From positions 4,890,001 through 4,954,000 of the forward strand of contig NZ_CP041614.1 of assembly GCF_007197555.1 (NCBI RefSeq): DNA of 64,000 nt, in the 5' to 3' direction. Source of the stretch: Shewanella psychropiezotolerans. Lineage in GTDB: Bacteria > Pseudomonadota > Gammaproteobacteria > Enterobacterales > Shewanellaceae. The position numbers and the translations under genes were made by a program. Under the pieces are notes generated by a model that searched no databases, was not told the DNA's origin, and was given only the letters and a program-made list of their open reading frames with translations. This document shows, in pieces, positions 1 to 10,067 of the stretch (positions are counted from its first letter, which is position 1; every line of letters starts with the position of its first letter).

Positions 1-595
1 TACGCGGCCCTTCGATAGATGGGAATCGCTTCTGCAACGCAGCTATGACACCAGCAGTGTCATCCATAGACAGGGTAGTTTGAGTGACGAAACACAAATT
101 ATCTGGGTTTTTAACCACAAGAGACTCGACATCTGCTGGTGATTCGACCAGCAATACGCCCCCTTTAGGGTTATCGTACTGACCCATGGTGCCTTCAACC
201 TCCGGGTGTCCGGCATGCCCAATAAGGATACATTCGACTCCTTTACGACTGGCCCGAGTGACCTGAAGATGAACCTTAGTTACCAGAGGGCAAGTCGCAT
301 CGAACACCTTAAGGCCGCGACGCTTAGCTTCGGCTCTCACAGCCTGTGATACACCATGTGCACTAAAGATAACAATACTGTCATCGGGGACCTGATCCAG
401 TTCCTCGACAAATACGGCGCCGCGCTCTTTAAGATTCTCGACCACATAACGGTTATGCACCACTTCATGACGAACATAGATAGGTGGAGAAAACAGCTCG
501 AGTGCACGCTCGACTATGCTGATGGCTCTATCGACACCGGCACAGAAGCCTCTGGGATTGGCAAGTTTTATCTGTAGACTATTTGCTTTATTCAT
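1..595 (-). CDS. ispH: IspH (LytB), HMBPP reductase, C-terminus off the left edge
   Basis: 4-hydroxy-3-methylbut-2-enyl diphosphate reductase, the last enzyme of the MEP isoprenoid pathway, a cytoplasmic [4Fe-4S] protein making IPP and DMAPP. The first 198 codons are present and the frame is open to the window edge. Seen: [13 protein letters not shown] with the first cluster cysteine (Cys18), AHGVS at residues 79-83, and the second cluster cysteine in FDATCPLV (Cys102). The start ATG lies 3 bases after the fkpB stop, so it is very probably co-transcribed with fkpB and lspA, the usual gammaproteobacterial order. Function follows from the family; nothing unusual is seen in the visible part. Confidence 0.95.
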   Translation of the reverse strand, partial: MNKANSLQIKLANPRGFCAGVDRAISIVERALELFSPPIYVRHEVVHNRYVVENLKERGAVFVEELDQVPDDSIVIFSAHGVSQAVRAEAKRRGLKVFDATCPLVTKVHLQVTRASRKGVECILIGHAGHPEVEGTMGQYDNPKGGVLLVESPADVESLVVKNPDNLCFVTQTTLSMDDTAGVIAALQKRFPSIEGPR

Positions 596-598
596 ACA

Positions 599-1021
599 CT
601 AAAGTACCTGTATCACTTCTAGCTCAAACGTAAGTACCTGACCCGCTAAAGGATGATTAAGATCGACCGTCACCGAATCACCAGCCACTTCACGAACTAT
701 GCCAGGGATCTCACTGCCACCCGGCCCACCGAAACTCACAATAACACCAGGTTCGAGTTCCATATCCCCGGGAAACTTACTTCTATCCATATAATGAATT
801 GCATCTGGATTAGACTCACCAAAGGCATCGACAGCTTCTAGGGTGAAGCTATGGCTATCACCCTCTTCCAAGGAGTTTATCTGTGCCTCAAAAGCCGGGC
901 TTAAACTTTCATCACCGATATTAAGCCTCGCAGGTTTACCAGAAGCCTTGGTGCTATCGGCGGTAGAGCCATCTTCAAGCACGATATTCATATGACATAA
1001 AATAGAACGTACATCAGTCAA
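599..1021 (-). CDS. fkpB: FkpB (SlpA), FKBP-type peptidyl-prolyl isomerase
   Basis: 140-residue FKBP-family peptidyl-prolyl cis/trans isomerase and chaperone of the SlyD-like class. Family features seen: LEDGSTADST near the N-terminus, an AFGESNPDAI segment, and the C-terminal VDLNHPLAGQVLTFELEV signature of the FKBP core. No signal peptide, so cytoplasmic. The start is TTG, supported by AAAGGAG eight bases upstream and by good alignment of the N-terminus with the family; the SD overlaps the end of lspA. It sits between lspA and ispH in the conserved cluster. A second, longer SlyD-type enzyme is encoded at 32.6 kb. Confidence 0.92.
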   Translation of the reverse strand: MTDVRSILCHMNIVLEDGSTADSTKASGKPARLNIGDESLSPAFEAQINSLEEGDSHSFTLEAVDAFGESNPDAIHYMDRSKFPGDMELEPGVIVSFGGPGGSEIPGIVREVAGDSVTVDLNHPLAGQVLTFELEVIQVL

Positions 1022-1026
1022 TTCAA

Positions 1027-1557
1027 TTACTCCTTTGCAGCACTTTTTTCATCTTGCGCTTTTTTCTGTTTCTCGAGGCGATCTGAGATAAATGAGTCCA
1101 CAATAATAAGTGCAGCTCCGACACAAATTGCAGAATCTGCAATATTAAACGCTGGAAAGTGACTCTTATTCCAATAAAAATCCAAGAAATCGACCACGTA
1201 TCCATGTTGCAGGCGATCGATAAGATTACCTAAGGCACCACCGATAACTAAAGTATAGGCAAGATTGAGTCGCCACATCTGCGCTGGCTGTTTTCTCAAC
1301 CAGAACGTCAGCAAGGCGCTAAAGCCCACTGCGATAAAGGTAAATAACCATTTCTGCCAACCACCGGCATCACTCAAGAAACTGAATGCTGCCCCATAGT
1401 TACGCACATAGGTAAAATTAAACACAGATAATAGCTGTACAGACTCATAAAGATCAAAGTTAGCTAAGACCCATTGCTTAGAGACTTGATCGGCAATAAA
1501 TACCAGTACAACCACCCAGTACCAGCGTATACCGCTCTCTTTCCAATTAGTTGGCAT
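1027..1557 (-). CDS. lspA: LspA, prolipoprotein signal peptidase II
   Basis: Inner-membrane aspartic protease that cleaves the signal peptide of diacylglyceryl-modified prolipoproteins. The 176 residues contain four hydrophobic spans and the two catalytic aspartates in VVDFLDFYW (Asp123) and FNIADSAICVG (Asp141), with the conserved NLIDR segment at 111-115. Family length is usually 160-175, so it is complete. A good SD (AGAGGAAGG) precedes the ATG. A terminator-like hairpin lies immediately upstream, between ileS and lspA, so lspA-fkpB-ispH may be partly uncoupled from ileS. At least two lipoproteins in this window (8.3 and 26.5 kb) are predicted substrates of this enzyme. Confidence 0.96.
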   Translation of the reverse strand: MPTNWKESGIRWYWVVVLVFIADQVSKQWVLANFDLYESVQLLSVFNFTYVRNYGAAFSFLSDAGGWQKWLFTFIAVGFSALLTFWLRKQPAQMWRLNLAYTLVIGGALGNLIDRLQHGYVVDFLDFYWNKSHFPAFNIADSAICVGAALIIVDSFISDRLEKQKKAQDEKSAAKE

Positions 1558-1571
1558 AGGGCCTTCCTCTT

Positions 1572-1598
1572 AAAAAAAATGACGCATAGCAGCGTCAC
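1572..1598 (-). terminator. Terminator-like hairpin between ileS and lspA
   Basis: Read on the minus strand, TGACGC-TGCTAT-GCGTCA is followed directly by eight T residues. It stands about 10 bases before the SD of lspA, so it may end ileS transcripts or attenuate read-through into lspA. Confidence 0.6.
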
Positions 1599-1660
1599 TT
1601 TCCATAGTTCAAATATATAATGCAGCTGAAATACTCAAGCCACTGTCCATCAAAGTATTA

Positions 1661-1682
1661 AGCCTGACACATTTATCAGGCT
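1661..1682 (-). terminator. Weak hairpin just after ileS
   Basis: AGCCTGA and TCAGGCT form a 7-bp stem with an 8-base loop, 15 bases past the ileS stop, followed on the minus strand only by TAAT. It may be a weak terminator or an mRNA 3' stabiliser. Confidence 0.35.
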
Positions 1683-1696
1683 CTTAGCATAGCAAG

Positions 1697-4519
1697 TTAG
1701 GCAAACTGACGAACTTCACCCTCGCCTTCGATGTTAGTAACACAACGAGTACAAAGAGTTGGATGTGCTTCAACCTGAGCAACGTCTTCCCTGTGATGCC
1801 AGCAGCGCTCACATTTTGCAGCTTCAGACTTCGACCAGCCAAGTTTAAGCGATGCAAGCTCAGTTTCAATCGCATCATTTGGCGCTGCTGATAAAGCAAG
1901 TACTTGTGTCTTAGACGTCAGCAGAACGAATCTTAACTCATCACCCAGACTGTTTAGCGCTATAGATAACGCTTCATCGGCATATAGGGTGATCTCAGCT
2001 TCCAATGAACCACCGATCAGCTTTTCACGTCTGGCTTGCTCAATAACCTTGTTGACTTCACCACGGACGCTAAGCAACTGCTCCCACAACTCATCACTAA
2101 GATCTGACTCTAGAGTTACCGACTTAAGTCCATCGAACCACTCTTGAGTAAATACATAAGCATCTCGCTCACCAGGAAGTAGCTTCCAGATCTCATCGGC
2201 TGTGAAAGATAGAATAGGTGCGATCCAACGTACCATAGCCTCAGAAATCAAATAAAGTGCAGTCTGGCAACTACGACGTGCATGACTATCGCCTTTAGCC
2301 GTGTACTGTCTATCCTTGATGATATCGAGATAGAAACTACCTAACTCAACCGAACAGAACTGCATTAGCTTCTGGGTCACGGTGTGGAAGTTATACTGCT
2401 CGTAGGCTTCCAGCAACTCCTCCTGCAAAGCTGCAGCGCGACGTACCACCCAACGATCCAGGGCAACCATATCTTCAATGGCTACCGCGTCTTTTACCGG
2501 ATCGAAACCATTGATGTTAGCTAACAAGAAACGCGTAGTATTACGAATTCGACGATAGGAATCGGCGCTACGCTTGAGGATCTCATCAGAAACCGTCATC
2601 TCACCGCTATAATCAGTGCCAGCAACCCAGAGGCGTAAAATATCTGCACCTAGCTTATTGGTGATAGTTTGCGGAGCAATCACATTGCCCACAGATTTTG
2701 ACATCTTACGGCCTTTGCCGTCGACGGTGAATCCATGAGTAAGCACTTGCTTATATGGCGCTTTACCATTCATCGCAGTCGATATCATCAAAGATGACAT
2801 AAACCAGCCACGATGCTGATCGCTGCCTTCCAGATAAAGATCTATACCGTGCCCCTGATATTCAGGGCGAGCAGCAACGACCGATGAGAATGAAGAACCA
2901 GAGTCAAACCAGACATCTAAGGTGTCAGTCACCTTACGGTATTGGTCTGCTTCGTCACCCAGAAGCTCTGCCGCATCAAGATCCCACCAGGCTTGAATGC
3001 CCTTCTGTTCGATCTTGTTAGCAACGCGCTCCATCAAGGAGATGCTATCAGGATGCAAGTCTTCGGTTTCACGGTGAACGAACAAAGTAATAGGAACGCC
3101 CCAGGTACGCTGACGCGAGATACACCAATCCGGACGGTTCTCTACCATTTTCTCGATTCGGCTCTGACCCCAATCAGGGATCCATTTAGTCTTCTCGATT
3201 TCGCCCAAAGCTTGCTTTCTCAGGCCTTTGTTGTCCATAGAGATAAACCACTGAGGTGTCGCTCTAAAGATAATAGGAGTCTTGTGTCTCCAACAATGAG
3301 GATAACTGTGAAGAATACTCTCGTGCTTGATTAAGGCGCCCTTCTCTTCAAGAAGAGTCACCACATTCGCATTGGCTTTAAATACGTGCTGTCCAGCAAA
3401 AATTTCAGTGTCTGACTTATAAACGCCATTATCGCCGACTGGATTAGCAACTTCTAAACCATATTTCAGACCAATAATGAAATCGTCTTGACCGTGACCC
3501 GGTGCAGTATGAACAATACCCGTACCCGAATCGACAGTGACATGGTCGCCTAAGATAACTGGCACATCGAAGCCATAGAAAGGATGGTTAAAGCGTAAAA
3601 GCTCTAATTCTTGGCCTTTAACTTGAGCTAATACCTTATGAGAATCGACCCCATAACGCTCCATACAAGACTCTACAAGTGCCTCAGCTAAGATAATGAC
3701 TCTGGTAGCATCGTCTTTAACAAACTCAACCAGTGAATAGTCAATATCCGCTGCGATTGAAAGTGCGCGGTTTGCAGGTAAGGTCCAAGGGGTCGTAGTC
3801 CAGATAACCATAGAGACATCAGTTTCAATCTCGACGTCACCAAACTTCGCCAGCAGTGCTGCTTTATCTGTTGCAACAAAAGCAACATCGATAGCCGGAG
3901 ACTTCTTATCTTCATATTCAACTTCAGCTTCTGCTAGTGCCGAACCACAATCGGTACACCAATGCACGGGCTTGACACCTTTATGCAAGTGACCACTTTC
4001 GATCACCTTAGACAGTGAGCGCACTATGTTGGCTTCGGTACCGAAATCCATAGTCAGATAAGGTTTATACCAATCGGCAAACACCCCGAGACGGATAAAA
4101 CCATCACGTTGACCATCGACTTGCTTAGCCGCATATTCACGACACTTCTCGCGGAATTCGCTAGCGGTAACCTTATGACCAGGCTTACCCACTTTCTGCT
4201 CAACTTTTAGCTCGATAGGTAGACCATGACAATCCCAGCCCGGAATATAAGGCGCATCGAAACCGGATAGCGTCTTAGATTTTACAATAATATCTTTGAG
4301 GATCTTATTAACTGAGTGACCGATATGAATATCGCCGTTGGCATAAGGAGGACCATCATGCAAAATAAATGGTGTACGGCCAATACGGCTATCACGGATC
4401 TTTTGATACAGCCCGTCTGCTGCCCAGGATTTCAACATCTCTGGCTCACGATTAGCCAGATTACCACGCATCGGAAACTCAGTTTCCGGCAAATTCAAAG
4501 TAGATTTATAGTCGCTCAT
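1697..4519 (-). CDS. ileS: IleS, isoleucyl-tRNA synthetase
   Basis: Class I aminoacyl-tRNA synthetase charging tRNA-Ile, with an editing domain against valine. The 940-residue product from ATG 4519 begins [19 protein letters not shown], matching family N-termini; an upstream in-frame start would add 26 unrelated residues. Seen: the HIGH motif in [13 protein letters not shown] (about residue 65), the editing-domain segments [15 protein letters not shown] and [15 protein letters not shown], the KMSKS loop in [10 protein letters not shown], and a C-terminal zinc site with CERCW and CTRC pairs. RibF lies 31 bases upstream and the lspA group downstream. Confidence 0.97.
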   Translation of the reverse strand: MSDYKSTLNLPETEFPMRGNLANREPEMLKSWAADGLYQKIRDSRIGRTPFILHDGPPYANGDIHIGHSVNKILKDIIVKSKTLSGFDAPYIPGWDCHGLPIELKVEQKVGKPGHKVTASEFREKCREYAAKQVDGQRDGFIRLGVFADWYKPYLTMDFGTEANIVRSLSKVIESGHLHKGVKPVHWCTDCGSALAEAEVEYEDKKSPAIDVAFVATDKAALLAKFGDVEIETDVSMVIWTTTPWTLPANRALSIAADIDYSLVEFVKDDATRVIILAEALVESCMERYGVDSHKVLAQVKGQELELLRFNHPFYGFDVPVILGDHVTVDSGTGIVHTAPGHGQDDFIIGLKYGLEVANPVGDNGVYKSDTEIFAGQHVFKANANVVTLLEEKGALIKHESILHSYPHCWRHKTPIIFRATPQWFISMDNKGLRKQALGEIEKTKWIPDWGQSRIEKMVENRPDWCISRQRTWGVPITLFVHRETEDLHPDSISLMERVANKIEQKGIQAWWDLDAAELLGDEADQYRKVTDTLDVWFDSGSSFSSVVAARPEYQGHGIDLYLEGSDQHRGWFMSSLMISTAMNGKAPYKQVLTHGFTVDGKGRKMSKSVGNVIAPQTITNKLGADILRLWVAGTDYSGEMTVSDEILKRSADSYRRIRNTTRFLLANINGFDPVKDAVAIEDMVALDRWVVRRAAALQEELLEAYEQYNFHTVTQKLMQFCSVELGSFYLDIIKDRQYTAKGDSHARRSCQTALYLISEAMVRWIAPILSFTADEIWKLLPGERDAYVFTQEWFDGLKSVTLESDLSDELWEQLLSVRGEVNKVIEQARREKLIGGSLEAEITLYADEALSIALNSLGDELRFVLLTSKTQVLALSAAPNDAIETELASLKLGWSKSEAAKCERCWHHREDVAQVEAHPTLCTRCVTNIEGEGEVRQFA

Positions 4520-4550
4520 TGATCCTATACCATTAATTTTAGCCAAGCAG

Positions 4551-5486
4551 TTAGCCTGCATCATTGCCAAGCAGAGCCTTGGCTTTGTCAGCGTCATTGT
4601 TAATTTGTTTTTTCAGCGCATCCAATGATTTGAATGGCTGTTCATCTCTAATCTTAGCAACCAACTCAACTTCGACGGTACGACCATAAAGATCATCATC
4701 AAAATCAAACAGGTGTACTTCTAACTGACAGACCTGACCATTTACTGTCGGTCTAAAACCCACATTGGCCACGCCATCATAAATATCACTGTCATCCCAA
4801 TACATCTTAACGGCAAATACCCCCCTAACTGGAGACACTTGACGTTTAAGCGCTATATTGGCAGTAGGAAAGCCTAAAGTCCTGCCGAGTTTTTCCCCAT
4901 GGGCAACTTTACCACACAAGGTAAAAGGATGGCCGAGTAGACGCCTTGCTTGTTCCAAGTTGCCTTTCGCCAACTGATTTCTAATCTCGGTGGAGCTGAC
5001 TCGTTTGTCGCCTAAAACGAAACTTTGGGTACTCACCACGGCAAACTGGTGTTTTTCTCCTGCCGATTGAAGCATCTTAAAGTTACCTTTGCGCTGCTTA
5101 CCGAAGCAAAAGTCATCCCCTATGACCAGGTACTTAACCCCAAGGGACTCAACCAATAATTTGTCGATAAAGTCCTGCGCCGATAGATCAGCAAAATTAG
5201 CATTGAAGTTAATGCATACTAACCTGTCGATCCCCAACTCTTCGAGTAAAATAATTTTATCTCTGAGAGTACTGAGCCTAGCTGGCGCATTATCACCTCT
5301 GAACATCTCTTGCGGCTGAGGCTCAAACGTCATCAAGGTTGCGGGGACATTTAACTGTCTCGCCTTCTTGACTAACTTAGCGATGACTTCAGCATGGCCT
5401 CGATGCACGCCATCAAAATTGCCGATAGTGAGAACACAACCGTGATGTGCAGGTAAAATATTGTGTATACCGCGGATTAGTTCCAT
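4551..5486 (-). CDS. ribF: RibF, bifunctional riboflavin kinase / FAD synthetase
   Basis: Phosphorylates riboflavin to FMN and adenylylates FMN to FAD. The 311 residues match the family length. The N-terminal nucleotidyltransferase half shows [12 protein letters not shown] (the HxGH-type ATP site, about residues 21-32) and [10 protein letters not shown]; the C-terminal kinase half shows [11 protein letters not shown] and a [11 protein letters not shown] segment. It is co-oriented with ileS, as in most gammaproteobacteria. The upstream 186-base gap to murJ holds a hairpin, so ribF probably has its own promoter. Confidence 0.96.
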   Translation of the reverse strand: MELIRGIHNILPAHHGCVLTIGNFDGVHRGHAEVIAKLVKKARQLNVPATLMTFEPQPQEMFRGDNAPARLSTLRDKIILLEELGIDRLVCINFNANFADLSAQDFIDKLLVESLGVKYLVIGDDFCFGKQRKGNFKMLQSAGEKHQFAVVSTQSFVLGDKRVSSTEIRNQLAKGNLEQARRLLGHPFTLCGKVAHGEKLGRTLGFPTANIALKRQVSPVRGVFAVKMYWDDSDIYDGVANVGFRPTVNGQVCQLEVHLFDFDDDLYGRTVEVELVAKIRDEQPFKSLDALKKQINNDADKAKALLGNDAG

Positions 5487-5603
5487 TACATTACATAACT
5501 AGCAGGCCTGAGTGGGCGGATTATATACCAGCTGAAGAGGATAATCAGCAAGGATCTTTCCCTGAGATAATTGATGTCGATTTTAATAAACAATCAAAGA
5601 GTA

Positions 5604-5631
5604 AAATGCCTCCAAAATTAAGGAGGCATTT
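5604..5631 (-). terminator. Hairpin after murJ, probable terminator
   Basis: AAATGCCTCC and GGAGGCATTT form a perfect 10-bp stem around an 8-base A/T loop, 41 bases past the murJ stop. On the minus strand the downstream T-tract is weak (TACTCTTTG), so efficiency is uncertain. Confidence 0.5.
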
Positions 5632-5672
5632 AACGGCTCGCTGGACTCAATGTCTGACATGAATTCACAGAA

Positions 5673-7231
5673 TTACAAGCCAGTTTTTATTTTCCAGGGC
5701 CTGACTCCAAAAATCACCAGAGTGATAAGGTAGCTAGCTCCACCTCCCCCTATGAGTAATAGCAAGGTCGAGGCTCGTTCATGAAACACCTGTCCTACCC
5801 ACACTTCTTGGGACGGAAGAAAGGACAGCAGTAAACCGACCATGACACCACAAGACAACAGCGCCTTGATAAAGAAAAAACCAGTTTGCCTACTCACTCT
5901 ATAGACACCAGCCTTATGCAGGCCACGATAAAGTAAACCCGCATTGAGTAGTGCAGACATCGAAGTTGCCATGGCTAAACCGACATAACCAAAGGGAAAA
6001 GCAAGGATCAGGTTAAACACCATATTGCTGACCATAGCTATGATGCCATAGCGTACCGGTGTCCTAGTGTCTTGCCTCGAATAGTAACCAGGCGCCAACA
6101 CCTTAATCAACATGAAGCTCAGTAAGCCACAGCCGTAAGCCACTAAGCTATATGACGCCATTTCAACATGATGCAGAGTAAACTCACCACGCATAAACAA
6201 CACCATCAACATAGGTTTAGCCAGCACAATCAAACCACACATGGCAGGCATCCCCAGAAATAAGATGGCTTTCACCCCCCAATCCATGGTGGACTCAAAC
6301 CCCTTGCCTTCGGCATTGATATGCTTCTTAGACAGAGCCGGCAAAATAACCGTTGCGATTGCGATACCAAACAAACCTAGGGGAACTCGAGCAAGCGATC
6401 GGCATAATAGAGATAACTGATAGAGCCCGTCATCAGAAAGCTGGCAATGAAAGTATCTAATAACAGGTTTATCTGAGAGACAGACACACCAAAGAGTGCA
6501 GGTATCATCAAGGTACGAATTTTAGTCACACCAGGGTGTTTCCAACCCCAGCTGGGTTTGACTAAGGCTTTTTCTTTTAAGAGAAAAGGGATTTGAAACA
6601 AAAACTGAATTAAACCACCAACAAATACACCAATAGCCAGTCCAATCTCGGCCTGTTCCATACGAGGTGCGAGAAAGATAGCGGCACCGATAATGGCGAT
6701 ATTTAAAAATACCGGCGTAAATGCCGACACGGCGAATCGCCCTCGGCTGTTTAAAATAGAGCCAGCAAGGGCGGTAAAGGTAATAAACCAGAGATAGGGA
6801 AAAGTTATCTTCAACATCAAGGATGCTAACTCAAATTTAGCCCCATCAGGCTCTCCATTCATCCAGGCAAGAAACCAGCCGCCACCGAAAAGCGCCGTTA
6901 ATACCGGAGAAGCGATAACACCAACTAGCGTAACCACAGTAATGATAACGCCTAATGTCCCCGCGACCTTAGACAGTAGGTCTCTAATCTCTTCGGAAGT
7001 CTGTTTCTGTTGATATTCAGTTAAAACCGGAACGAATGCCTGAGCAAAAGCACCTTCAGCGAAAAGACGTCTTAGAAAATTTGGAATTTTATTAGCGAAG
7101 AAAAAAACATCAGCGCTGGTTCCAGCACCCATAAGATTGGCGATAACCACATCTCTGACTAAACCCAACACACGAGAAATCAACGTCATAGCACTCACTA
7201 TCATGCCTGACTTAAATAAAGCTTTACTCAA
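5673..7231 (-). CDS. murJ: MurJ (MviN), lipid II flippase, frame interrupted once
   Basis: Polytopic inner-membrane flippase (MOP superfamily) that moves lipid II across the membrane for peptidoglycan synthesis; essential in most Gram-negatives. The first frame (284 codons from 7231) holds the N-terminal half, including ARVLGLVRD-like and FRRLFAEGAFAQAFVP segments, and ends ...YADRLLEFP followed by a stop. The second frame (233 codons, to 5673) resumes as FGIAIATVILPALS. The join needs one extra C in the CCCC run at 6380-6383 (minus strand); this restores PLGLFGIAIATV and one 519-residue protein, the normal length. An essential gene would not be expected to be dead, so a base-call error is the likeliest explanation. 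Confidence 0.9.
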
Positions 7232-7478
7232 AACACCCCCTGATCTGAGCGGTACATTTCAGGCGAGTAGTCTCAAGAATTGATTTTCCCCCTGTCACTG
7301 GCTAACAATTACTGCTAGAATTGCGCACCATATTACACGAGTTAGGTTGAAGATAGCCAAGTCTGGTTGGATTAATTTATCTTTAAGATAAAGATTCAAT
7401 CATTGTCATTGACAAAATGACAAAAAAGAGGCATATTCCCGACCTTTAAAATATCTAACCCTATTTAGGAGTTGCACC

Positions 7479-7745
7479 TTGGCTAATAGCAAGTCTGCAA
7501 AGAAGCGCGCGCTTCAATCTGAAAAACGTCGTCAGCATAACGCTAGTCGTCGTTCAATGTTACGTTCATACGTAAAGAAAGTTATCGCAGCAATTAAAGC
7601 TGGCGATCACAAAGCGGCTACTGAAGCATTTAATGCTGCACAACCAATTGTTGACCGTATGGCGACTAAAGGCATTATTCACAAGAATAAAGCTGCTCGT
7701 CAGAAGTCTCGCCTAAACACTAAGATCAAAGCACTTGCTGCTTAG
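7479..7745 (+). CDS. rpsT: RpsT, 30S ribosomal protein S20
   Basis: Small basic 16S rRNA-binding protein of the 30S body. 88 residues, beginning [10 protein letters not shown] after the initiator and rich in Lys/Arg, as in the family. The start codon is TTG at 7479, preceded by TTAGGAG; E. coli rpsT also starts at UUG, which is part of its translational autoregulation, so the same control may apply here. It is divergent from murJ across about 250 bases and followed by a strong terminator. Confidence 0.97.
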   Translation: MANSKSAKKRALQSEKRRQHNASRRSMLRSYVKKVIAAIKAGDHKAATEAFNAAQPIVDRMATKGIIHKNKAARQKSRLNTKIKALAA

Positions 7746-7762
7746 TCTTTAAGTTTATGCTT

Positions 7763-7790
7763 AAAAAAACCGGCCTTGGTCGGTTTTTTT
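7763..7790 (+). terminator. rpsT terminator
   Basis: AAAAAAACCG paired with CGGTTTTTTT around GCCTTGGT, 18 bases after the rpsT stop: a classic Rho-independent terminator with a run of seven T. Confidence 0.9.
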
Positions 7791-7834
7791 ATGTCTAAAA
7801 TTTGGTGGAATTGATATTAACAAATTTCAGGCAT

Positions 7835-7860
7835 AAAAAAGCAGAGCCTTCAGGCTCTGC
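7835..7860 (-). terminator. Terminator of the ArsR-family gene
   Basis: On the minus strand GCAGAGCC-TGAA-GGCTCTGC followed by TTTTTT. Perfect 8-bp stem with a tetraloop, 23 bases after the stop of the regulator gene. Confidence 0.9.
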
Positions 7861-7883
7861 CAATTTGATTCCCTTCACTGTTT

Positions 7884-8180
7884 TTAATGACAGTATATGT
7901 TATTAAGCAACTTGATAATCTCCGATACCTCTTTACTCTTCAAAGAGTAAAACACCGTCTGAGCTTCCTTACGGGTCTCAACTAAATTATCTTTTCGTAG
8001 CCAGGCTAGATGCTGAGACAGAGCCGATTGACTCAAACCCAGTTTCTTATTCATCTCACCTACACACATCTCTCCTTCACTAAGAAGATAGCATAGGATA
8101 AAGAGACGGCGTTCGTTTGCCAAAGCCTTCAACATCACAACGGCTTGATCTGCCCGCTGCTGCATTAATTCAATATTCAT
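7884..8180 (-). CDS. ArsR-family repressor resembling HlyU/YgaV/BigR
   Basis: 98-residue winged-helix repressor. The recognition region LGLSQSALSQHLAWLRKDNLV, the wing ETRKEAQTVFYSL and the C-terminal helix ending NNIYCH follow the layout of Vibrio HlyU and E. coli YgaV. In those proteins two cysteines, one in the first helices and one near the C-terminus, act as a persulfide/redox switch; here Cys30 (RRLFILC) and Cys97 occupy these places, with an extra Cys39. I infer thiol or sulfide sensing; the target is unknown. Start: ATG 8180 fits the family N-terminus, but a TTG three codons upstream (8189) is closer to the SD AGGAG, so the start is uncertain. The divergent M28 peptidase gene is one possible target. 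Confidence 0.85.
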   Translation of the reverse strand: MNIELMQQRADQAVVMLKALANERRLFILCYLLSEGEMCVGEMNKKLGLSQSALSQHLAWLRKDNLVETRKEAQTVFYSLKSKEVSEIIKLLNNIYCH

Positions 8181-8315
8181 TACGAGCAATTTCTCCTAAA
8201 ACAATCCCCGGGACTAATATAGCGTTGCCTTACAGATATAGTCGGGACATAAAGCACACTTTTTGCTAGATTGTTTTCAAAAATGGGACATGAGTAATAA
8301 AAACAAAGGAAACTT

Positions 8316-9719
8316 ATGAAAAACACACTCCGTACCTTGGTCATTGGACTCCTCTTTGGAAGCCTTATTGGTTGTCAGCACACGCCAGCAGAAAAATCCG
8401 CAATTCAAATACCTCAGCAATTACAGCAAAAAGCCTTGAACTCAAATTTGGCATATGAGTTAGTCGAATCCCTCACGGTAGAAGTTGGCCCAAGATTGGC
8501 TGGCAGTGAGAAAGACCTGATTGCCGTTCAATGGGCGCAGGACAAGCTCAATAGCCTTGGATTCGACAGAGTCTATAAGGAAGCAGTTCAAGTTCCGGTC
8601 TGGAGTCGAGGGGAAGCGAAAGCGAAAATCCTATCTCCTTACGGTCAGCCTATCGTGATAACCGCTCTTGGCGGCAGTATTGCGACGCCAAAAGCTGGAA
8701 TACAAGCCTCCATCGCCCGATTCGATAGTTTAGCGGCATTGAAACTGGCCTCTAAAGCAGAAGTCGAAGGCAAGATAGTCTTTATCGACCACATCACCGA
8801 ACGCCATATCACAGGCAAAGGTTATGGGAAAACCGTAGGCGGCCGTTCTCGCGGTGCTATCACGGCGGCGGAGAAAGGTGCACTGGCTATCGTGATCCGC
8901 TCCATAGGGACAGATCATGACCGCATGGCACACACTGGCATGATGCGCTACAAAGAGGGTGTGACTAAGATCCCTGCCGCGGCTATGTCTAACCCGGATG
9001 CAGATCTGATCAAGTTAATGCTCAAACGCGACCCCAATGTGGTGCTGGACCTGTTCATGTCTCCTAAGCGTTTAGGGTACGCGACCTCCTACAATGTCAT
9101 CGCTGAAGTCACCGGCAGCAGCAAACCTGATGAGATCGTACTCATAGGGGCTCATTTAGACTCATGGGATGAAGGTACGGGCGCCATCGATGATGGCGCA
9201 GGCGTGGCCATTGTCACATCGGCAGGTAAGCTCATTCAAGATTTACCAGTCAAGCCAGCACGTACGGTTAGAGTCGTACTCTATGCCGCCGAAGAAGTAG
9301 GCCTGGTCGGTGGTAAAGCTTACGCTAAGGCACACCAAGACGAGCTAGCCAAACATTACATCGCTGCCGAATCTGATTTCGGTGCAGGTCGCATCTATCA
9401 GATCGATTATAGGGTCAATGAAAAGGCCTTCACTGCATTACAATCCCTCAGCGCCCCCATGACTCAGAATGGTGTAGTCCTGGGCAGCAATACGGCCTCA
9501 GGCGGCCCTGATGTCTCTATGTTGCCAAAGCAAGGCGTTCCTGTGGCATCCCTAAGACAAGATGGCCGTGATTACTTCGATTATCACCACACACCCAACG
9601 ACACCTTAGATAAGATAGATCCAGCCGCACTACAGCAAAACGTAGCAGCCTACGCTCAGTTTGCGTATCTGATGGCCCAATCAGAAGTTGAGTTAAGACC
9701 AATTGAGGTCGCTAAATAG
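8316..9719 (+). CDS. M28-family zinc aminopeptidase/carboxypeptidase, predicted lipoprotein
   Basis: 467-residue secreted metallopeptidase. Residues 1-20 form a lipoprotein signal with lipobox LIGC (Cys20), so it should be anchored in the periplasm or outer membrane after LspA cleavage. An insert/PA-like region covers about 100-245; the catalytic domain follows, with GAHLDSWDEGTGAIDDGAG (zinc ligands His and Asp), YAAEEVGLVGG (general base Glu and a Glu ligand), AESDFGAG and YHHTPNDTLDKID (last His ligand). This is the layout of the PGCP/carboxypeptidase Q-like branch of family M28. The SD is AAAGGAAACTT before ATG. It is a single gene with its own terminator; substrate specificity cannot be read from sequence. 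Confidence 0.88.
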   Translation: MKNTLRTLVIGLLFGSLIGCQHTPAEKSAIQIPQQLQQKALNSNLAYELVESLTVEVGPRLAGSEKDLIAVQWAQDKLNSLGFDRVYKEAVQVPVWSRGEAKAKILSPYGQPIVITALGGSIATPKAGIQASIARFDSLAALKLASKAEVEGKIVFIDHITERHITGKGYGKTVGGRSRGAITAAEKGALAIVIRSIGTDHDRMAHTGMMRYKEGVTKIPAAAMSNPDADLIKLMLKRDPNVVLDLFMSPKRLGYATSYNVIAEVTGSSKPDEIVLIGAHLDSWDEGTGAIDDGAGVAIVTSAGKLIQDLPVKPARTVRVVLYAAEEVGLVGGKAYAKAHQDELAKHYIAAESDFGAGRIYQIDYRVNEKAFTALQSLSAPMTQNGVVLGSNTASGGPDVSMLPKQGVPVASLRQDGRDYFDYHHTPNDTLDKIDPAALQQNVAAYAQFAYLMAQSEVELRPIEVAK

Positions 9720-9780
9720 CTGTTAGCAGTTCAGCTGGTTTGGGCCTTGGCTCGATTCAGCCTTCTATTGGTAATCTACT

Positions 9781-9812
9781 AGGCCACTGTTTATCGTAAC
9801 AGTGGCCTTTTT
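9781..9812 (+). terminator. Terminator of the M28 peptidase gene
   Basis: AGGCCACTGTT and AACAGTGGCCT form an 11-bp stem around TATCGT, followed by TTTT. Sixty bases after the stop. Confidence 0.88.
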
Positions 9813-9892
9813 GCTTCGAATGAAGCTTGAGTACATTTTAATTTGCTTCATTTGGCTGTTTTGGTGTTGGCTGGTGTATTGAAAGTTTAATC

Positions 9893-10015
9893 TTCATGGT
9901 TATCTATCGCCTGCAGCGTGCTTAAGTGCAGATACTTCTACGGCAAGCTGTGAATATATCCCTATACGCTCTGCGGTTTCATCCCTGAAACCGAAGTCCG
10001 CAGCCGCATATATGG
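9893..10015 (-). repeat. Dispersed GCGGCTG repeat, copy 1
   Basis: Read on the minus strand it has the blocks GCGGCTGCGGACTT, hairpin CGGTTTC-AGGGAT-GAAACCG (9974-9993), CAGAGC, a second small hairpin TATA-GGGA-TATA (9955-9966), AGAAGTATCTGCAC and GCAGGCGATAGATAA. The same blocks occur in order at 10.8, 53.3 and 60.8 kb. Open frames across it (with a shared GFRDETAERI peptide) are by-products of the repeat and are not counted as genes. Confidence 0.8.
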
Positions 10016-10067
10016 ACCCATCCCGTTTGCATCTATTTAAACTTCGGCTCACCTTAAAGTGGGGTGA

